In this document: one piece after another, positions 23,547 to 32,745 of the stretch
How positions within the stretch are numbered: position 1 is the first letter of the stretch
Layout: each line of letters begins with the position of its first letter
NCBI GenBank assembly: GCA_020205615.1
Contig: CM035173.1
Location: forward strand, 28,550,293 to 28,614,292
Direction: 5' to 3'
DNA from: Panax quinquefolius
Lineage: Eukaryota > Streptophyta > Magnoliopsida > Apiales > Araliaceae
Length of the DNA stretch: 64,000 bases
The notes under the pieces: generated by a model
Databases searched by the model: none
The model's input: the letters and a program-made list of their open reading frames with translations, nothing else
What the model was told of the DNA's origin: nothing
Translations under genes and position numbers: made by a program

Positions 23547-23774
23547 ATGGCTCAACCTTTAAGTAGTCTAGGGCCAACTACCAGCTCTTATGAGGTAACA
23601 ACAACAAGCCTAAGAATGCCAATTGGAGATCCTGCATTCATGAATAGGCATGATCATAATCCTAGACTAAGTCAAAGTGAACTGGAAGATTTAGCCAGAA
23701 GGGATGAAGCCAGCAGAAAAAGGAGAGCTGAGGAGTATGCAAATCCTCCGAGAAGCAAAAGGGCGAAGAAATAG
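23547..23774 (+). CDS. small basic ORF at the 3' end of the copia element
   Basis: This 75-residue frame is in the same phase as the envelope-like frame, separated from it by stops at 23445-23447 and near 23536. It may therefore be the degraded C-terminus of that protein rather than a separate gene. It contains a short acidic helix-like segment (LSQSELEDLARRDEASRKRRAEEY) and ends in a strongly basic NPPRSKRAKK that could act as a nuclear-localisation signal. I do not recognise it as a named family. Confidence 0.4.
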   Translation: MAQPLSSLGPTTSSYEVTTTSLRMPIGDPAFMNRHDHNPRLSQSELEDLARRDEASRKRRAEEYANPPRSKRAKK

Positions 23775-23969
23775 AGATAAGTGGAAATTTAAATTCTTAT
23801 TGATGTAAAGCTTATTTGTAATATCTACTCTTCAAACATCAATAAATTCATGCTTATTCTTTAGAAATTTCAGCTGTTCACTAAAATATTAAGTCACGTT
23901 TACTTTACTGAAAATGCATCTAGATATTGATAATCATGACAACAAATCTCCTTGGTTATGTCAACATTA

Positions 23970-23982
23970 AATAGGGGGAAAT
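23970..23982 (+). other. polypurine tract of the copia element
   Basis: The purine-rich AATAGGGGGAAAT stretch lies directly before the TGTTG start of the LTR, the position of the plus-strand primer. It supports a left-to-right orientation. Confidence 0.8.
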
Positions 23983-25414
23983 TGTTGAAAGAATGCATAT
24001 TTTGATTTGATGTTTAAAGTAAATGGTCATGATTATATGTAAAGTTCTTAAAGGAATATATGTACAAGGACTTAGTGATAGATCAAATTTGTTAGGTTGA
24101 TCTCAGCTTTTAAATGTTCATCATTCTATAAACAAACGTATAGATAGGCTTCATCAAGAATCGAAGTCTATCAAGCTGATCAACAGATTGCAAAAGCCAA
24201 GACAAGATCGTAGAGCTTAGAAGATTGTAGTGTATTTGCCTTGAAGGACCTATTCAGAAATCGTAGAGTGGTCCAGACGTTTGCTGAAGCTAACTCAGAG
24301 ATCATAGTGTGCTCTCGGAAACGTAGAGTCTGCAAAACGAGCAAGTGATGATCGTAGTGTGAAAAGATCGTAGTGTGCAAATTCTTGCGAGAAATCGTAG
24401 TGATTCTCTTAAGAACAAGCACCAATATGACAAGATACCACGATATGGGTCGTAGAGTGTTATATGCCTTGTGTCAGAAGCATCGAGCCCTACCTTTTGT
24501 TTGAAGACGAGTTCCAATAAATGTGGAATGGGTTTTGAACGTTGAAGCACTCACCAGTCCCAACGGTACAAAAGAAATCCTTAGTATTGATCAAAAGGAA
24601 CGTATTCAAGAAGCTAAGAAAATGACCATTGGGCAGAGGAAAACACCTTTTCAGGTGTTAGGTGAGAAAGCAGTCTGATGTGTCAGTGGGCCAGACTGAA
24701 ATTCAGAAGATGTGCAGAAAAGTCTCCATCAAAGTTCAGAAATGTCAAACGCATTTAATGCTTCATCAAAAGGTTTCAACGGATAGATTTCAAGATCACA
24801 TATATACAGAACACAGATAGATAAGAGAGGAAAGCAAGCATTGAACAAAAATGAACAAGAACACTCAACGCTCAACTCTACAATCTGAGAAAAAGAGGAA
24901 GCTTGCTCAGCTACTCAGTTCTTTCGAACAAGTGCTTAACTGCAACTGAGTAGCCTCATTCACAACTCAACAATTATCATTCAACTGAAGTAAGAGTCCC
25001 AAGTCAGAACGACTTGAAGAGTTCTAAGTGAACTGTGAAGAGCCAAGTCTGCTGGACTTGAAGAGTTAAAGAGTGAACTAAGAAGTGCCTAGACTGCTGG
25101 TCTAGAAGGAATCTGTGAGATTCAAAAAGTGTAAAAAGATATCCTTAGTGGATTTCCTACTCGAGGAGTAGAAGAGTGGACTAGGAGCTTAAAGTGCTCC
25201 GAACCACTTAAAAACAACTGTGTCTATTTATAACTGCTATAACTGCCTTACTCTCTTTAATTCACTTTCTAAAAGGAATTTTCAAAGAAACCATAATTCC
25301 GTTGCGCTTAAGACATTTATATTAAAAACAGTCTTTAAGCAAAGAAATTTTTTTAATATCTATTCAACCCCCCCCCCCCTTTCTAGATAACTATTATGCC
25401 TCCGGGAACTAACA
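23983..25414 (+). mobile_element. copia LTR (1,432 bp)
   Basis: The LTR begins TGTTGAAAG after the polypurine tract and ends in GGAACTAACA before a primer-binding site, giving TG...CA ends. It has a TATATATAC candidate promoter at 24799-24807, a run of twelve C residues at 25368-25379, and repeated GATCGTAGTG/GATCGTAGAG motifs between 24207 and 24460 that match those in the internal region. It acts as the 3' LTR of the element on its left and as the 5' LTR of the stub on its right. Confidence 0.88.
24205..24460 (+). repeat. cluster of (GA)TCGTAG(A/T)G motifs in the copia LTR
   Basis: At least eight imperfect copies of a roughly 10-bp ATCGTAG(A/T)GT motif occur in about 250 bp of the LTR upstream of the putative TATA box. 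Matching motifs sit in the pol linker (913-968), the spacer (2774-3177) and the envelope-like frame (4499-4528). The position would suit a transcriptional control region, but this is an inference. Confidence 0.55.
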
Positions 25415-25416
25415 AT

Positions 25417-25428
25417 TGGTATCAGAGC
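25417..25428 (+). other. primer-binding site (initiator tRNA-Met) after the copia LTR
   Basis: TGGTATCAGAGC follows the LTR end by two bases. This is the usual complement of the 3' end of plant initiator methionine tRNA. Its presence after the 3' LTR shows that a second copia internal region began here. Confidence 0.85.
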
Positions 25429-25465
25429 AGGTTCTATAATAGCCTACAAAGCTTGAGTAGATCCA

Positions 25466-25756
25466 ATGGCACACTTACTGCGAATCAAAGATTGGAGGAG
25501 GCAAAGAAGCCACCCATGCTAACAAAGAAAGATAAATTCGCTAACTAGAAGGTCAGGATGCAAGCTTACATGAATTCAATAGATAAAGATCTATTTGAAA
25601 CTGTTCAAAATGGGCCCTACCTTCCTACAAAGCTTGCACCAACTACATATTACCCAAACAGAATACAGATCAAGGTCAAAGGAGAATGGACAGAGAACGA
25701 GAAGAGAGCTGTCCAGCTTGACAAAAAGTTCAAGAACATCTTATTTCAATCATTAG
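25466..25756 (+). pseudogene. copia gag fragment
   Basis: The fragment starts at ATG 25466 and shifts frame soon after. It then shows KPPMLTKKDKFAN, a stop at 25546 where copia gags have Trp, and KVRMQAYMNSIDKDLFETVQNGPY, resembling the N-terminal UBN2-type gag domain of copia elements. Similarity stops near 25756, where a 31-bp LTR end is joined. Only about 95 residues remain. Confidence 0.75.
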
Positions 25757-25787
25757 AAGATAACTATTGTGCCTCCAGGAACTAACA
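25757..25787 (+). mobile_element. 31-bp remnant of a copia LTR 3' end
   Basis: GATAACTATTGTGCCTCC... ending in GGAACTAACA repeats the last 31 bases of the LTR at 25384-25414 with two substitutions. It is fused directly to gag, so a deletion between gag and the last LTR removed the rest of the second copy. Confidence 0.7.
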
Positions 25788-26053
25788 GAGTCCTCTAATG
25801 AATTCCTCTATAAGTACAAAATCAATTTTGTGGCTCATGGTTCTTTCCTTAACGTGATTCTTATGGAGCTGCAAATAATGTTTACAATTTTGTCAAATTA
25901 ATCAGTAAATGTAGTATATGATTTGGAAATCAGTATGCGATTTTGAATTTGAATATGGATATGGTGTATTCAAGAAAGAAACTTGGGGTTAGTTATGTGA
26001 AGGAGCAGAGCTTGGAGTACTATGGACAATTAGGAAAGAAATGATTTAATTAT
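25788..26053. other. unassigned spacer between the copia remnant and a TIR element
   Basis: Three short open stretches exist but no domain is convincing. A text such as YSRKKLGVSYVKEQSLE could be a worn copia gag tail, but I cannot support that. Confidence 0.3.
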
Positions 26054-27641
26054 AGGGCTAATAACAAAATTGTCCCTCCAAGTTTGGACGAAAATCAATT
26101 TGATACTCAAAGTTTGAGAATCTTCAATCATACCTCTAAGTTTTTTAAAACAACAAATGTGTTCTCTTTTGGCCAGACAGACCAATTTTTCACCAGAATA
26201 CGGTTTGACTACCTTTTTTTGTACTTTGACCTTCTCAATACATTTGGCTTGTATTTGACTTGTACTTAATAAGTATTTTCTCAAATAATGTTATTATTTA
26301 CTTTGTTCATTTCCCCCAATATTTAAAATTAAAAATAAATAAAATCTTAATATTATTTATAAAATCAATGACAATAAATAATAAATTAAATATAAATATA
26401 ATTTCCTTTTTGAGTGACACATTACCTCCATCTATAAATAAACTATTTTCATGAAATCTATAATAAATAAATAAATAAATAAATTATAAACAAATCAATA
26501 TTAAAATCATAAAGTCTCTTTAAAGAAAAAACTAAAATAAAAACAAATTTGATAAATAAAACATCAATGATAAGAAGGCAAAATTAAAAACAAAATCATA
26601 ACTTACTTATAAAAAAAGCAATTATAAAATAACAACAAAATAAAAAAATTAAATAGAATTTTTCTCTTTTTTATTATTCTTTATTTTTCTTCTTCTTCTT
26701 TATTAAACTTCTCTCTCTCCTCTTCTTGGGACTTCTCTCTTCTACCCGCTCCTCTTTCACTCACTCCTCTTTGTGAGCCTTCTCTTTTCCTACATTTATT
26801 TTAATGTTTTATTTTAAGTTTTAATAATTTTTTGGAGTATATATACCTATATAAAATCATAATACATGTATGCCTATATCTAAAACGTATAATACATAAC
26901 AAAATATTGACACATGGTAATCTCAGGTAAAAAATTGGTCGGTTTGGCCAAAAGAGAACACATTTGTTATTTTAAAATATTTAGAGGTAGGGGTGCTCAT
27001 CGGTAAAAAATCGAATCGATGCATCAAAAAATATCGAACCCAGTCTTAGATCAAAAATATCGAAAAAACAAGAATTGGTATCGAATTCTTTGTTTGGTAC
27101 CAATTAAATTCTATAAAATCGATCTGGAATTTTTTTTCTTTCGATTTTTGGTTATGCTTAAGATGGTAATAATATATATAATTATTAATAATAATTAAAT
27201 ATTTTTTTATATATTAACAATTTTTTTAAAACTACGAAATCATTAACTATTAATACTAATTAATATATAAAATAAAACTATAAAACATTATTAATATATA
27301 TAAAAAGAATAATAAAACTACTATTATATAGAAATTATTAATATATAAAAAATTATTTAATATATAAAACTACAAAACATTAACTATTAATTATTAAATT
27401 TCGGGGTTTTTTTCGATTTTTTGATTTTTATCGAATTCAAAAAGTTTCTTACCGCTACCGGTACCGAAAAGTGTAAAAAAACTGAAAAACCGGTACCAAT
27501 GGTTTCGGTACCAACCGGTTCGATAAAAAATCGAATTTTTTTAGCACCCCTACTTAGAGGTATTGATCGGAGATTCCCAAACTTTGAGTATCAAATTGAT
27601 TTTTCGTTCAAACTTGAGGGGACAGTTTTGTCATTAGCCCT
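26054..27641. mobile_element. non-autonomous Mutator-like element with long terminal inverted repeats
   Basis: The ends are inverted copies: AGGGCTAATAACAAAATTGT at the left matches ACAGTTTTGTCATTAGCCCT at the right, and the match continues for about 140 bp (26054 to about 26197, against about 26924-26986 plus 27554-27641). It is flanked by TAATTAT on both sides (26047-26053 and 27642-27648), a 7-bp duplication. Long inverted repeats and this duplication size fit Mutator-like elements best. The interior is AT-rich without a transposase. A second MITE has inserted in the right inverted repeat. Confidence 0.78.
26987..27553. mobile_element. hAT-like MITE nested in the Mutator-like inverted repeat
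   Basis: It starts GTAGGGGTGCTC and ends AGCACCCCTAC, an 11-bp inverted repeat, and is flanked by TTAGAG on both sides (26981-26986 and 27554-27559). TTAGAGGT is repeated if the ends are set slightly inward, which would give the 8-bp duplication usual for hAT. Beyond the ends, inverted stretches with ATCGAA and GGTACC continue. It has no coding capacity. Confidence 0.7.
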
Positions 27642-27648
27642 TAATTAT

Positions 27649-28113
27649 ATGCAGTATTAATTAAGTAGGACTATTTTTATTTTTAAATTTTTTTTTGTTA
27701 AACATTATTTAGTATAATTTCTAATTATATATTTTTAAAGTCAATATTATTTGGGGTGAATTGTATTTAGAAATTTTTAATTTAGTGTTAATTGTATTTA
27801 GAAATATTTTAATTTGAGGTTATATATTTGTATTTAATTTAGAAATATTTTAATTTTTTAATGAAGTCAAATCATATAAAACCAATTAGGTTGCCGAAAA
27901 ATGATTTTGGGGTTGACATGTATGCAATTAGCTAGTTCATGTAATAATTTATAAGCCCAATTATTTTGACGGACGAATTATAAATTTAATTGATATTACC
28001 GTTGTGTATTTTACCCTATAATTGATGATAACAACCACAGAGAAAGGAACTAACAGCAAGCAAGTATATAAAGTCATCTGTATCTATATATTCTCTTTTC
28101 GGCATCATAAGGT

Positions 28114-28115
<2 letters not shown>
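27649..28115. other. AT-rich intergenic DNA
   Basis: No gene seen. Around 27757-27860 there are three loose copies of a TGTATTTAGAAATATTTTAA unit. Confidence 0.5.

Positions 28116-28150
<35 letters not shown>
28116..28150. repeat. (TA)n microsatellite, left of hairpin MITE 1
   Basis: About 17 dinucleotides ending directly at the MITE. Confidence 0.95.
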
Positions 28151-28153
<3 letters not shown>

Positions 28154-28509
28154 TCCGATTCGGTCCGACGCTACATTTTTAAGTAATAGTCCGGGATTTT
28201 TTTTTTTTTTTTTTTTTTGTTATACAACTAAAAAAAAAATTAAAAAATTATGGAACTTGAATTTTTACATAATACAATGTTTTGGGTGTAATTTGGATAC
28301 ATATATCAAAACATGTCTGTACAGTCTGTGCAGACTGTACATATATTTTTTGGTATAGATATTCAAAACACCCCAAAATATTATATTATGGAAAAATTTC
28401 AGTTCCATAATTTTATTTTTTTTTAGTTGTTCTACAAAAAAAAAATAAAAAATAAAAAATTCAGGGTCCGGATTTTGGACCTGTGCGGAAGTCCGGACAG
28501 GATCCGTGT

Positions 28510-28511
<2 letters not shown>
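28151..28511. mobile_element. hairpin MITE, copy 1, between two (TA)n tracts
   Basis: The two halves are inverted copies. GAGTCCGATTCGGTCCGAC pairs loosely with CCGGACAGGATCCG at the other end, and TTATGGAACTTGAATTT / ATAATACAATGTTTTGGG pairs with CCCCAAAATATTATATTATG / TTTCAGTTCCATAA. The middle has a near-palindrome, TGTACAGTCTGTGCAGACTG. (TA)n borders it on both sides. Copy 2 is at 32210-32571. It resembles in lifestyle the rice Micron elements, which sit in (TA)n tracts. Confidence 0.72.

Positions 28512-28554
<43 letters not shown>
28512..28554. repeat. (TA)n microsatellite, right of hairpin MITE 1
   Basis: About 21 dinucleotides starting directly at the MITE end. Confidence 0.95.
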
Positions 28555-28557
<3 letters not shown>

Positions 28558-29946
28558 TTGCTATATAATACCCAGTACTAGACATCATATCTGCCGTCAT
28601 AATGCTCCACGAATGCATATGGTTTAGCAATATCATCGTCTCCGAGCTACCTAGCTAGATTTTATTTTTATTTAATTTTTTTGACGAACCATATTAAGCC
28701 AATATTATAACAGAAGTTTTATTAGCGCGTTACGTTTAAGTCTCTTTCAAAAGAATTTTTTTTCTTTTTCGGATACAAGCAAAACATCATATTCCATTGC
28801 TACACTATGAGACAGGTACTTTTGGCTAAGTTTCATCACAAAACCTACCAAAAATCAAAAACATTTTAACCTATACCTACATGCATGTGCATATATTAAG
28901 CATGAAGCTTAATTAGCTTTAGAATTCTTCCAATTAATTTTATAGTAATTAACATTTGAAATCTAACGAAGGAATTATTCATACTGCAAACCTTTATCGA
29001 TATAGGAAGGTTCAACTCACGTATAAAAGTCAAACAGATAGATTATTGAAGGAATTAAGCAATGGAAATAATGGTTCATTGATTCACTTCAAGACATATA
29101 AGTAGCTCATTTTTGGAGAGAACAACTAAGCAGATGAATGAACTTTCTTGACAATCCCTATTAATTACCTAGCTAGCTAAGATAGAGAAATTTTGTATAA
29201 TGATTATAAACAAGCTGCTGCCTGCTAGCTAGCTAGCTAGGCGTCGTTTTTGTCCCATTTTGAAGAGTACTGTTGACAAGCAACAATATCATAAAGTCCG
29301 AAGAAGCAATTAATATATAGCAGTAGTAATTACATTAATTACAACAGCAGACACTAGGGAACCTACTATTGCTCAACCATTGCCATGCAAGACAAGGCAA
29401 TCGAGATACTTCATCTCTGCTTCGTACAGTACACGTGTTTCAATTTTTTCGTCTAAAATAATGTGTGAAGATTTACCATATTATGTATTCTGACTTATCA
29501 GTGAGTACATGATCATATCCACTGATTATCGGTTTTCAATCAGTTCAAATTTACCGTTTATACAAAAAAGAAGAAGTTGCATTTGTATAATTGACGGTTG
29601 CAATTGTGTAATATTGTTTGTATAAACATGCAATTCTTTGCTATTCAAATTATGCAATTCATTTCTGTAGAATATTGCCCACTTTGGACAACTTGGAATT
29701 AGGATATGGTGAAGATATGTGTGTATGTGAAAGAGGAAGGGAGGGAGGGAGGGAGGGAGGGAGGAGGAGGAGAGAATGTGTTGTACTACATACATCTTCT
29801 GATGAACAAGTGCATATAGAAGGCTACGGATCATGAGCACTGAACTTAAAATAAAGGGTTGAATATAACCAACATAAACTCATATATACTTTAGATACTA
29901 CTACATGATATATACTACTATAATCAATGATGCTAAATTAACCCAT

Positions 29947-29948
<2 letters not shown>
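28555..29948. other. intergenic DNA without a recognisable gene
   Basis: AT-rich, with a GCTAGCTAGCTAGCTAG run near 29225 and a (GGGA)n tract at 29737-29765. The short open stretches here are low-complexity and not credible. Confidence 0.5.
29737..29765. repeat. (GGGA)n simple repeat
   Basis: Six tandem GGGA units followed by GGAGG, purine-rich on the plus strand. Confidence 0.9.

Positions 29949-29991
<43 letters not shown>
29949..29991. repeat. (TA)n microsatellite
   Basis: About 21 dinucleotides. Confidence 0.95.
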
Positions 29992-29994
<3 letters not shown>

Positions 29995-30688
29995 TTTTCA
30001 GTTTTTGTGTCTTTAAATTTGATGTTTTATTCTGTAAAGTTGTTGGAGAATTAATCTCAAGGATTAAATGAAAGTTAATCTCACCTTCTTAATTGCAAGT
30101 TAATGGATTACAAACTTTGGAACTAGAATTTATCTGAGCTCATCAATGAAATGTATATATAACTGTACATACTGAAAAACATTCTTAACGTACAGAATAT
30201 ATGCAAATATGACTAATTAACTTGATTACTATGTATATACACATCAATTAAAACAAATTTTGTTTGATAATGAGAATGAAAATAATTATCTAATTAAATT
30301 CAGCAATGTTATGAAATCAAATGATGAGTAGAAAATGCCAAAAGAAACATACTATGAAATTTTCTAAGAATGCAATTAATGAAATTAAATATTGTTCATT
30401 TCAAAACATCATTTATACAAAAATACATATCTACCTTTTAGTTTAGAGAAAAGACACAATACTTTGAAGGGAAATATTATAAGCTACTGGAAATATGAAC
30501 CTCATTGAGAGAAAGATCACTCACGGTTCATTCTTCTTGCAATATATAATTGTTGAAATAACTTTTCCCTTCTCCTTCCAAGTGCGCTGAACCAAAATCA
30601 AACACTAATTATAGCTCATCCAATAATTCACTCAGTAAACTATAATCTATTGATCTGGTATCATCAAATTGGCTGCACGAATGATCAA
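29992..30688. other. 3' flank of the zinc-finger gene
   Basis: AT-rich, with no gene. The 3' untranslated region and poly(A) signal of the minus-strand gene should lie here, but I cannot place the cleavage site. Confidence 0.4.
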
Positions 30689-31264
30689 TTACGGGTCATA
30701 TCCGAGACGAAGCTCCAAGTCCACTTCATGCTCTATCCTATCTTCTCTCACATTTCTACTCTTTCCAGCTTTACCATCTTCCATATTTGAGGAACCAATA
30801 TCCAAACCCAAATTTGCACCCAAATGCTCCCCATGCAGGCCAAAATTCTCCGAACTCGCAACATGAGCCAAATTACTTTGACAGTATGCATATGGAGGAT
30901 AACTAGGGTTAGGTACCGGCGGAACATAAAACTGAGGATAATTCATCCTTGCCCCCAAAGCAACTTGATAGTTTGTTAGTTGATTAGAATTTGAAGAAAA
31001 ATACCTAGAAGAACTCATGTAATCGGATTGTTTCGAAATTGAAGAATTAGTCTGAGCTTTTTGCTTGGCCTTGGCCTTGGCCTTGTCCTTCCGGTGTATG
31101 TTCATATGACCTCCTAGTGCTTGCGCGTTTGTGAAGCCTCGTTTGCAAAAAGTGCACTCATAAGATCGGACTGTACCAGTCATGTTTTCATTGAATTTCT
31201 CTGACGATTGATCGATTTCGTCGCTTGATGTTTCAGAGATATTGCCATTTTTACTGTGATCCAT
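30689..31264 (-). CDS. single-zinc-finger C2H2 repressor, SUPERMAN/TAC1-like
   Basis: A complete single-exon gene of 191 residues. One C2H2 finger occupies residues 35-59 (C37, C40, H53, H57) with the plant-specific QALGGH in the helix (48-53). A Lys-rich stretch (KAKAKAKQ, 61-68) follows and is a probable nuclear signal. The middle is Ser/Asn- then Pro/Tyr-rich ([16 protein letters not shown]). The C-terminus has an EAR repression motif, DLELRLG (182-188). Single-finger QALGGH proteins with a C-terminal EAR bind DNA and repress developmental targets, and include SUPERMAN, RABBIT EARS, ZFP10/11 and TAC1. The [12 protein letters not shown](T/S)[13 protein letters not shown] core is closest to TAC1 as I recall it, but I cannot assign orthology. 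The start is the first ATG of the frame and the usual length is matched. Confidence 0.9.
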   Translation of the reverse strand: MDHSKNGNISETSSDEIDQSSEKFNENMTGTVRSYECTFCKRGFTNAQALGGHMNIHRKDKAKAKAKQKAQTNSSISKQSDYMSSSRYFSSNSNQLTNYQVALGARMNYPQFYVPPVPNPSYPPYAYCQSNLAHVASSENFGLHGEHLGANLGLDIGSSNMEDGKAGKSRNVREDRIEHEVDLELRLGYDP

Positions 31265-31273
31265 GCTTGATGA

Positions 31274-31474
31274 TCAAAGCCCCTTGATGGGAAATAGTTT
31301 GAAGAGCTTTATTAGGTTGGAAAAATAAGGGAAAATAACTTTTTTGTAGAAGAGGGCTAGCTGATTATATAAATTAGGGTTGACGAAATGAGAAAGAGGG
31401 ATAGTAGAAAATGGTTTAATATATAGGCTAAAAGGTGGTGATGAAATGGGAGAAGGACCAGAAGGTATTGACAA
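31274..31474 (-). other. possible upstream ORF in the zinc-finger gene leader
   Basis: A 66-codon frame starting 31474 and stopping ten bases before the zinc-finger start codon. If transcription begins near 31450-31500 it would be translated first and could dampen expression. The peptide (Pro/Ser/Phe-rich) is not a known conserved uORF. It may equally lie upstream of the transcript start. Confidence 0.25.
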
Positions 31475-31485
31475 CTATATATACT
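31413..31485 (-). promoter_or_regulatory. candidate TATA region of the zinc-finger gene
   Basis: On the minus strand CCTATATATTAAACC lies at 31413-31427, about 150 bp before the start codon, and AAGTATATATAGTT at 31473-31485, about 210 bp before. Either would give a leader of plausible plant length. The downstream one would exclude the upstream ORF start. Confidence 0.4.
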
Positions 31486-32157
31486 TAATTAATCATATTG
31501 CATTTGCCATTTTGTGTCTAAAGTGTTTTTGTATTAGGAAACACATTCTTTTGGAGTAATTAGCTGATGAGTAGTTTCCTTTTGGCCGGCTTTGAAAAGT
31601 TACCATCTCCATTCATATTAATTTTCCTTAAGGGAATTACATGTTATTATATATATATATATATATATATATTTCAACGTGAAAACTTACAAAAGCTACA
31701 AATACAAAAAATTGTGAACATGAACAAATTATTAATTGATTCCAAGGAGGGAGTAGTATTTGAACTCTTTTCCCAAGGACTGAAGAGGGAGTAGTATGAG
31801 TTAAAGCATCTCCCTAGCTATATGAAATAAATTTCTTTTAGTAATTATACATGTTATTACTCGTATGGTACAATGTATATATATCTATCAGCTTTAATCA
31901 TTTCCACGTGATTATGTATTCATAATTCCATAAAATCATATCGCCTATAAGAAGTACTCCTATATATACAGTAGAGAAAAGAGATGTAGATGCAGCAATA
32001 TTCAGAACCAAAACTATGCATCATTCTCAAATTTATTAATTTCCATAGAACTTTTTTTCCCCTCCCATTTAAATATATAGCTATATATATTAACAAAAGA
32101 GGAAGAAATTGCACATGGTCATTGACGGGACTATAGTTCTACACTTGGATGGCTGCA

Positions 32158-32159
<2 letters not shown>
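31486..32159. other. upstream region of the zinc-finger gene, no other gene seen
   Basis: It contains an (AT)n tract at 31649-31673 and AT-rich DNA. Short frames are chance. Confidence 0.5.
31649..31673. repeat. (AT)n microsatellite
   Basis: About 12 dinucleotides. Confidence 0.92.

Positions 32160-32209
<50 letters not shown>
32160..32209. repeat. (AT)n microsatellite, left of hairpin MITE 2
   Basis: About 25 dinucleotides directly abutting the MITE. Confidence 0.95.
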
Positions 32210-32210
<1 letters not shown>

Positions 32211-32571
32211 CCGATCAGGTGAGGGCTCCCTTACTTTGTTAAAATGCGGACTTTTTTTTTCTTTTTTTTTAAAACAACTAAATTTTTTTTTTAATATTTT
32301 ATGGAACTGAAATTTTTTCATAATACAATGTTTTGGGCGTGATTTGGATACCTATACCAAAAAATGTATGTACGATCTGCATGCACTGCTTTTGTTATAA
32401 TGATCCAAATCACATCCAAAACATCATACATGAAAAAATTTCAGTTCCATAAAATATTAAACTTTTTTTTTAGTTGTTTTTTAAAAAAAAAAAAAGTAAA
32501 AAAATCAAAAAAAAAAAATTCCGTATTTTAACAAAGTAAGGGAGCCCTTACAGGAACCGGACACAATTATT
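32210..32571. mobile_element. hairpin MITE, copy 2
   Basis: The left half (AGGGCTCCCTTACTTTGTTA, TTATGGAACTGAAATTTTTT, CAATGTTTTGGGCGTGATTT) is the inverse of the right half (AAATCACATCCAAAACAT, TTTCAGTTCCATAA, TAACAAAGTAAGGGAGCCCT). The central blocks match copy 1 at 28151-28511, while the outer arms differ. The left side abuts (AT)n; the right side does not. Confidence 0.72.
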
Positions 32572-32651
32572 ATTAAGCTATAAATAATTTGGCAAGGGTT
32601 CGAGCACATCGCCTCCGAGCCAATTTTTTTTAATACTTTTATAATTTCGGG

Positions 32652-32740
<89 letters not shown>
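32652..32740. repeat. compound (CA)n(TA)n microsatellite
   Basis: About 17 CA units followed by about 27 TA units. Confidence 0.95.

Positions 32741-32745
<5 letters not shown>

Larger units (their letters stand above)
1..25787 (+). mobile_element. Sirevirus-like Ty1/copia element, split by a nested insertion
   Basis: The element enters from outside the window, so its 5' LTR and gag are not seen. From left to right it shows integrase, reverse transcriptase and RNase H, then a long envelope-like/coiled-coil frame, a polypurine tract and an LTR at 23983-25414. An envelope-like frame downstream of pol is characteristic of the Sirevirus lineage of Ty1/copia. Positions 5214-22445 are a later insertion. 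After the LTR there is a second primer-binding site, a gag stub and about 31 bp of LTR end, so the right side is a collapsed tandem copy. Every frame carries stops or frameshifts, so the element is dead. Confidence 0.9.

Noticed and set aside
28265..28636. 123-residue minus-strand frame through the hairpin MITE
   Set aside because: It runs through (TA)n as YIYIYI and through an inverted repeat. Not a gene.
31560..31800. Possible gene on the plus strand upstream of the zinc-finger gene (31567-31794)
   Set aside because: Short, interrupted by (AT)n, no domain, and not supported by splice signals.
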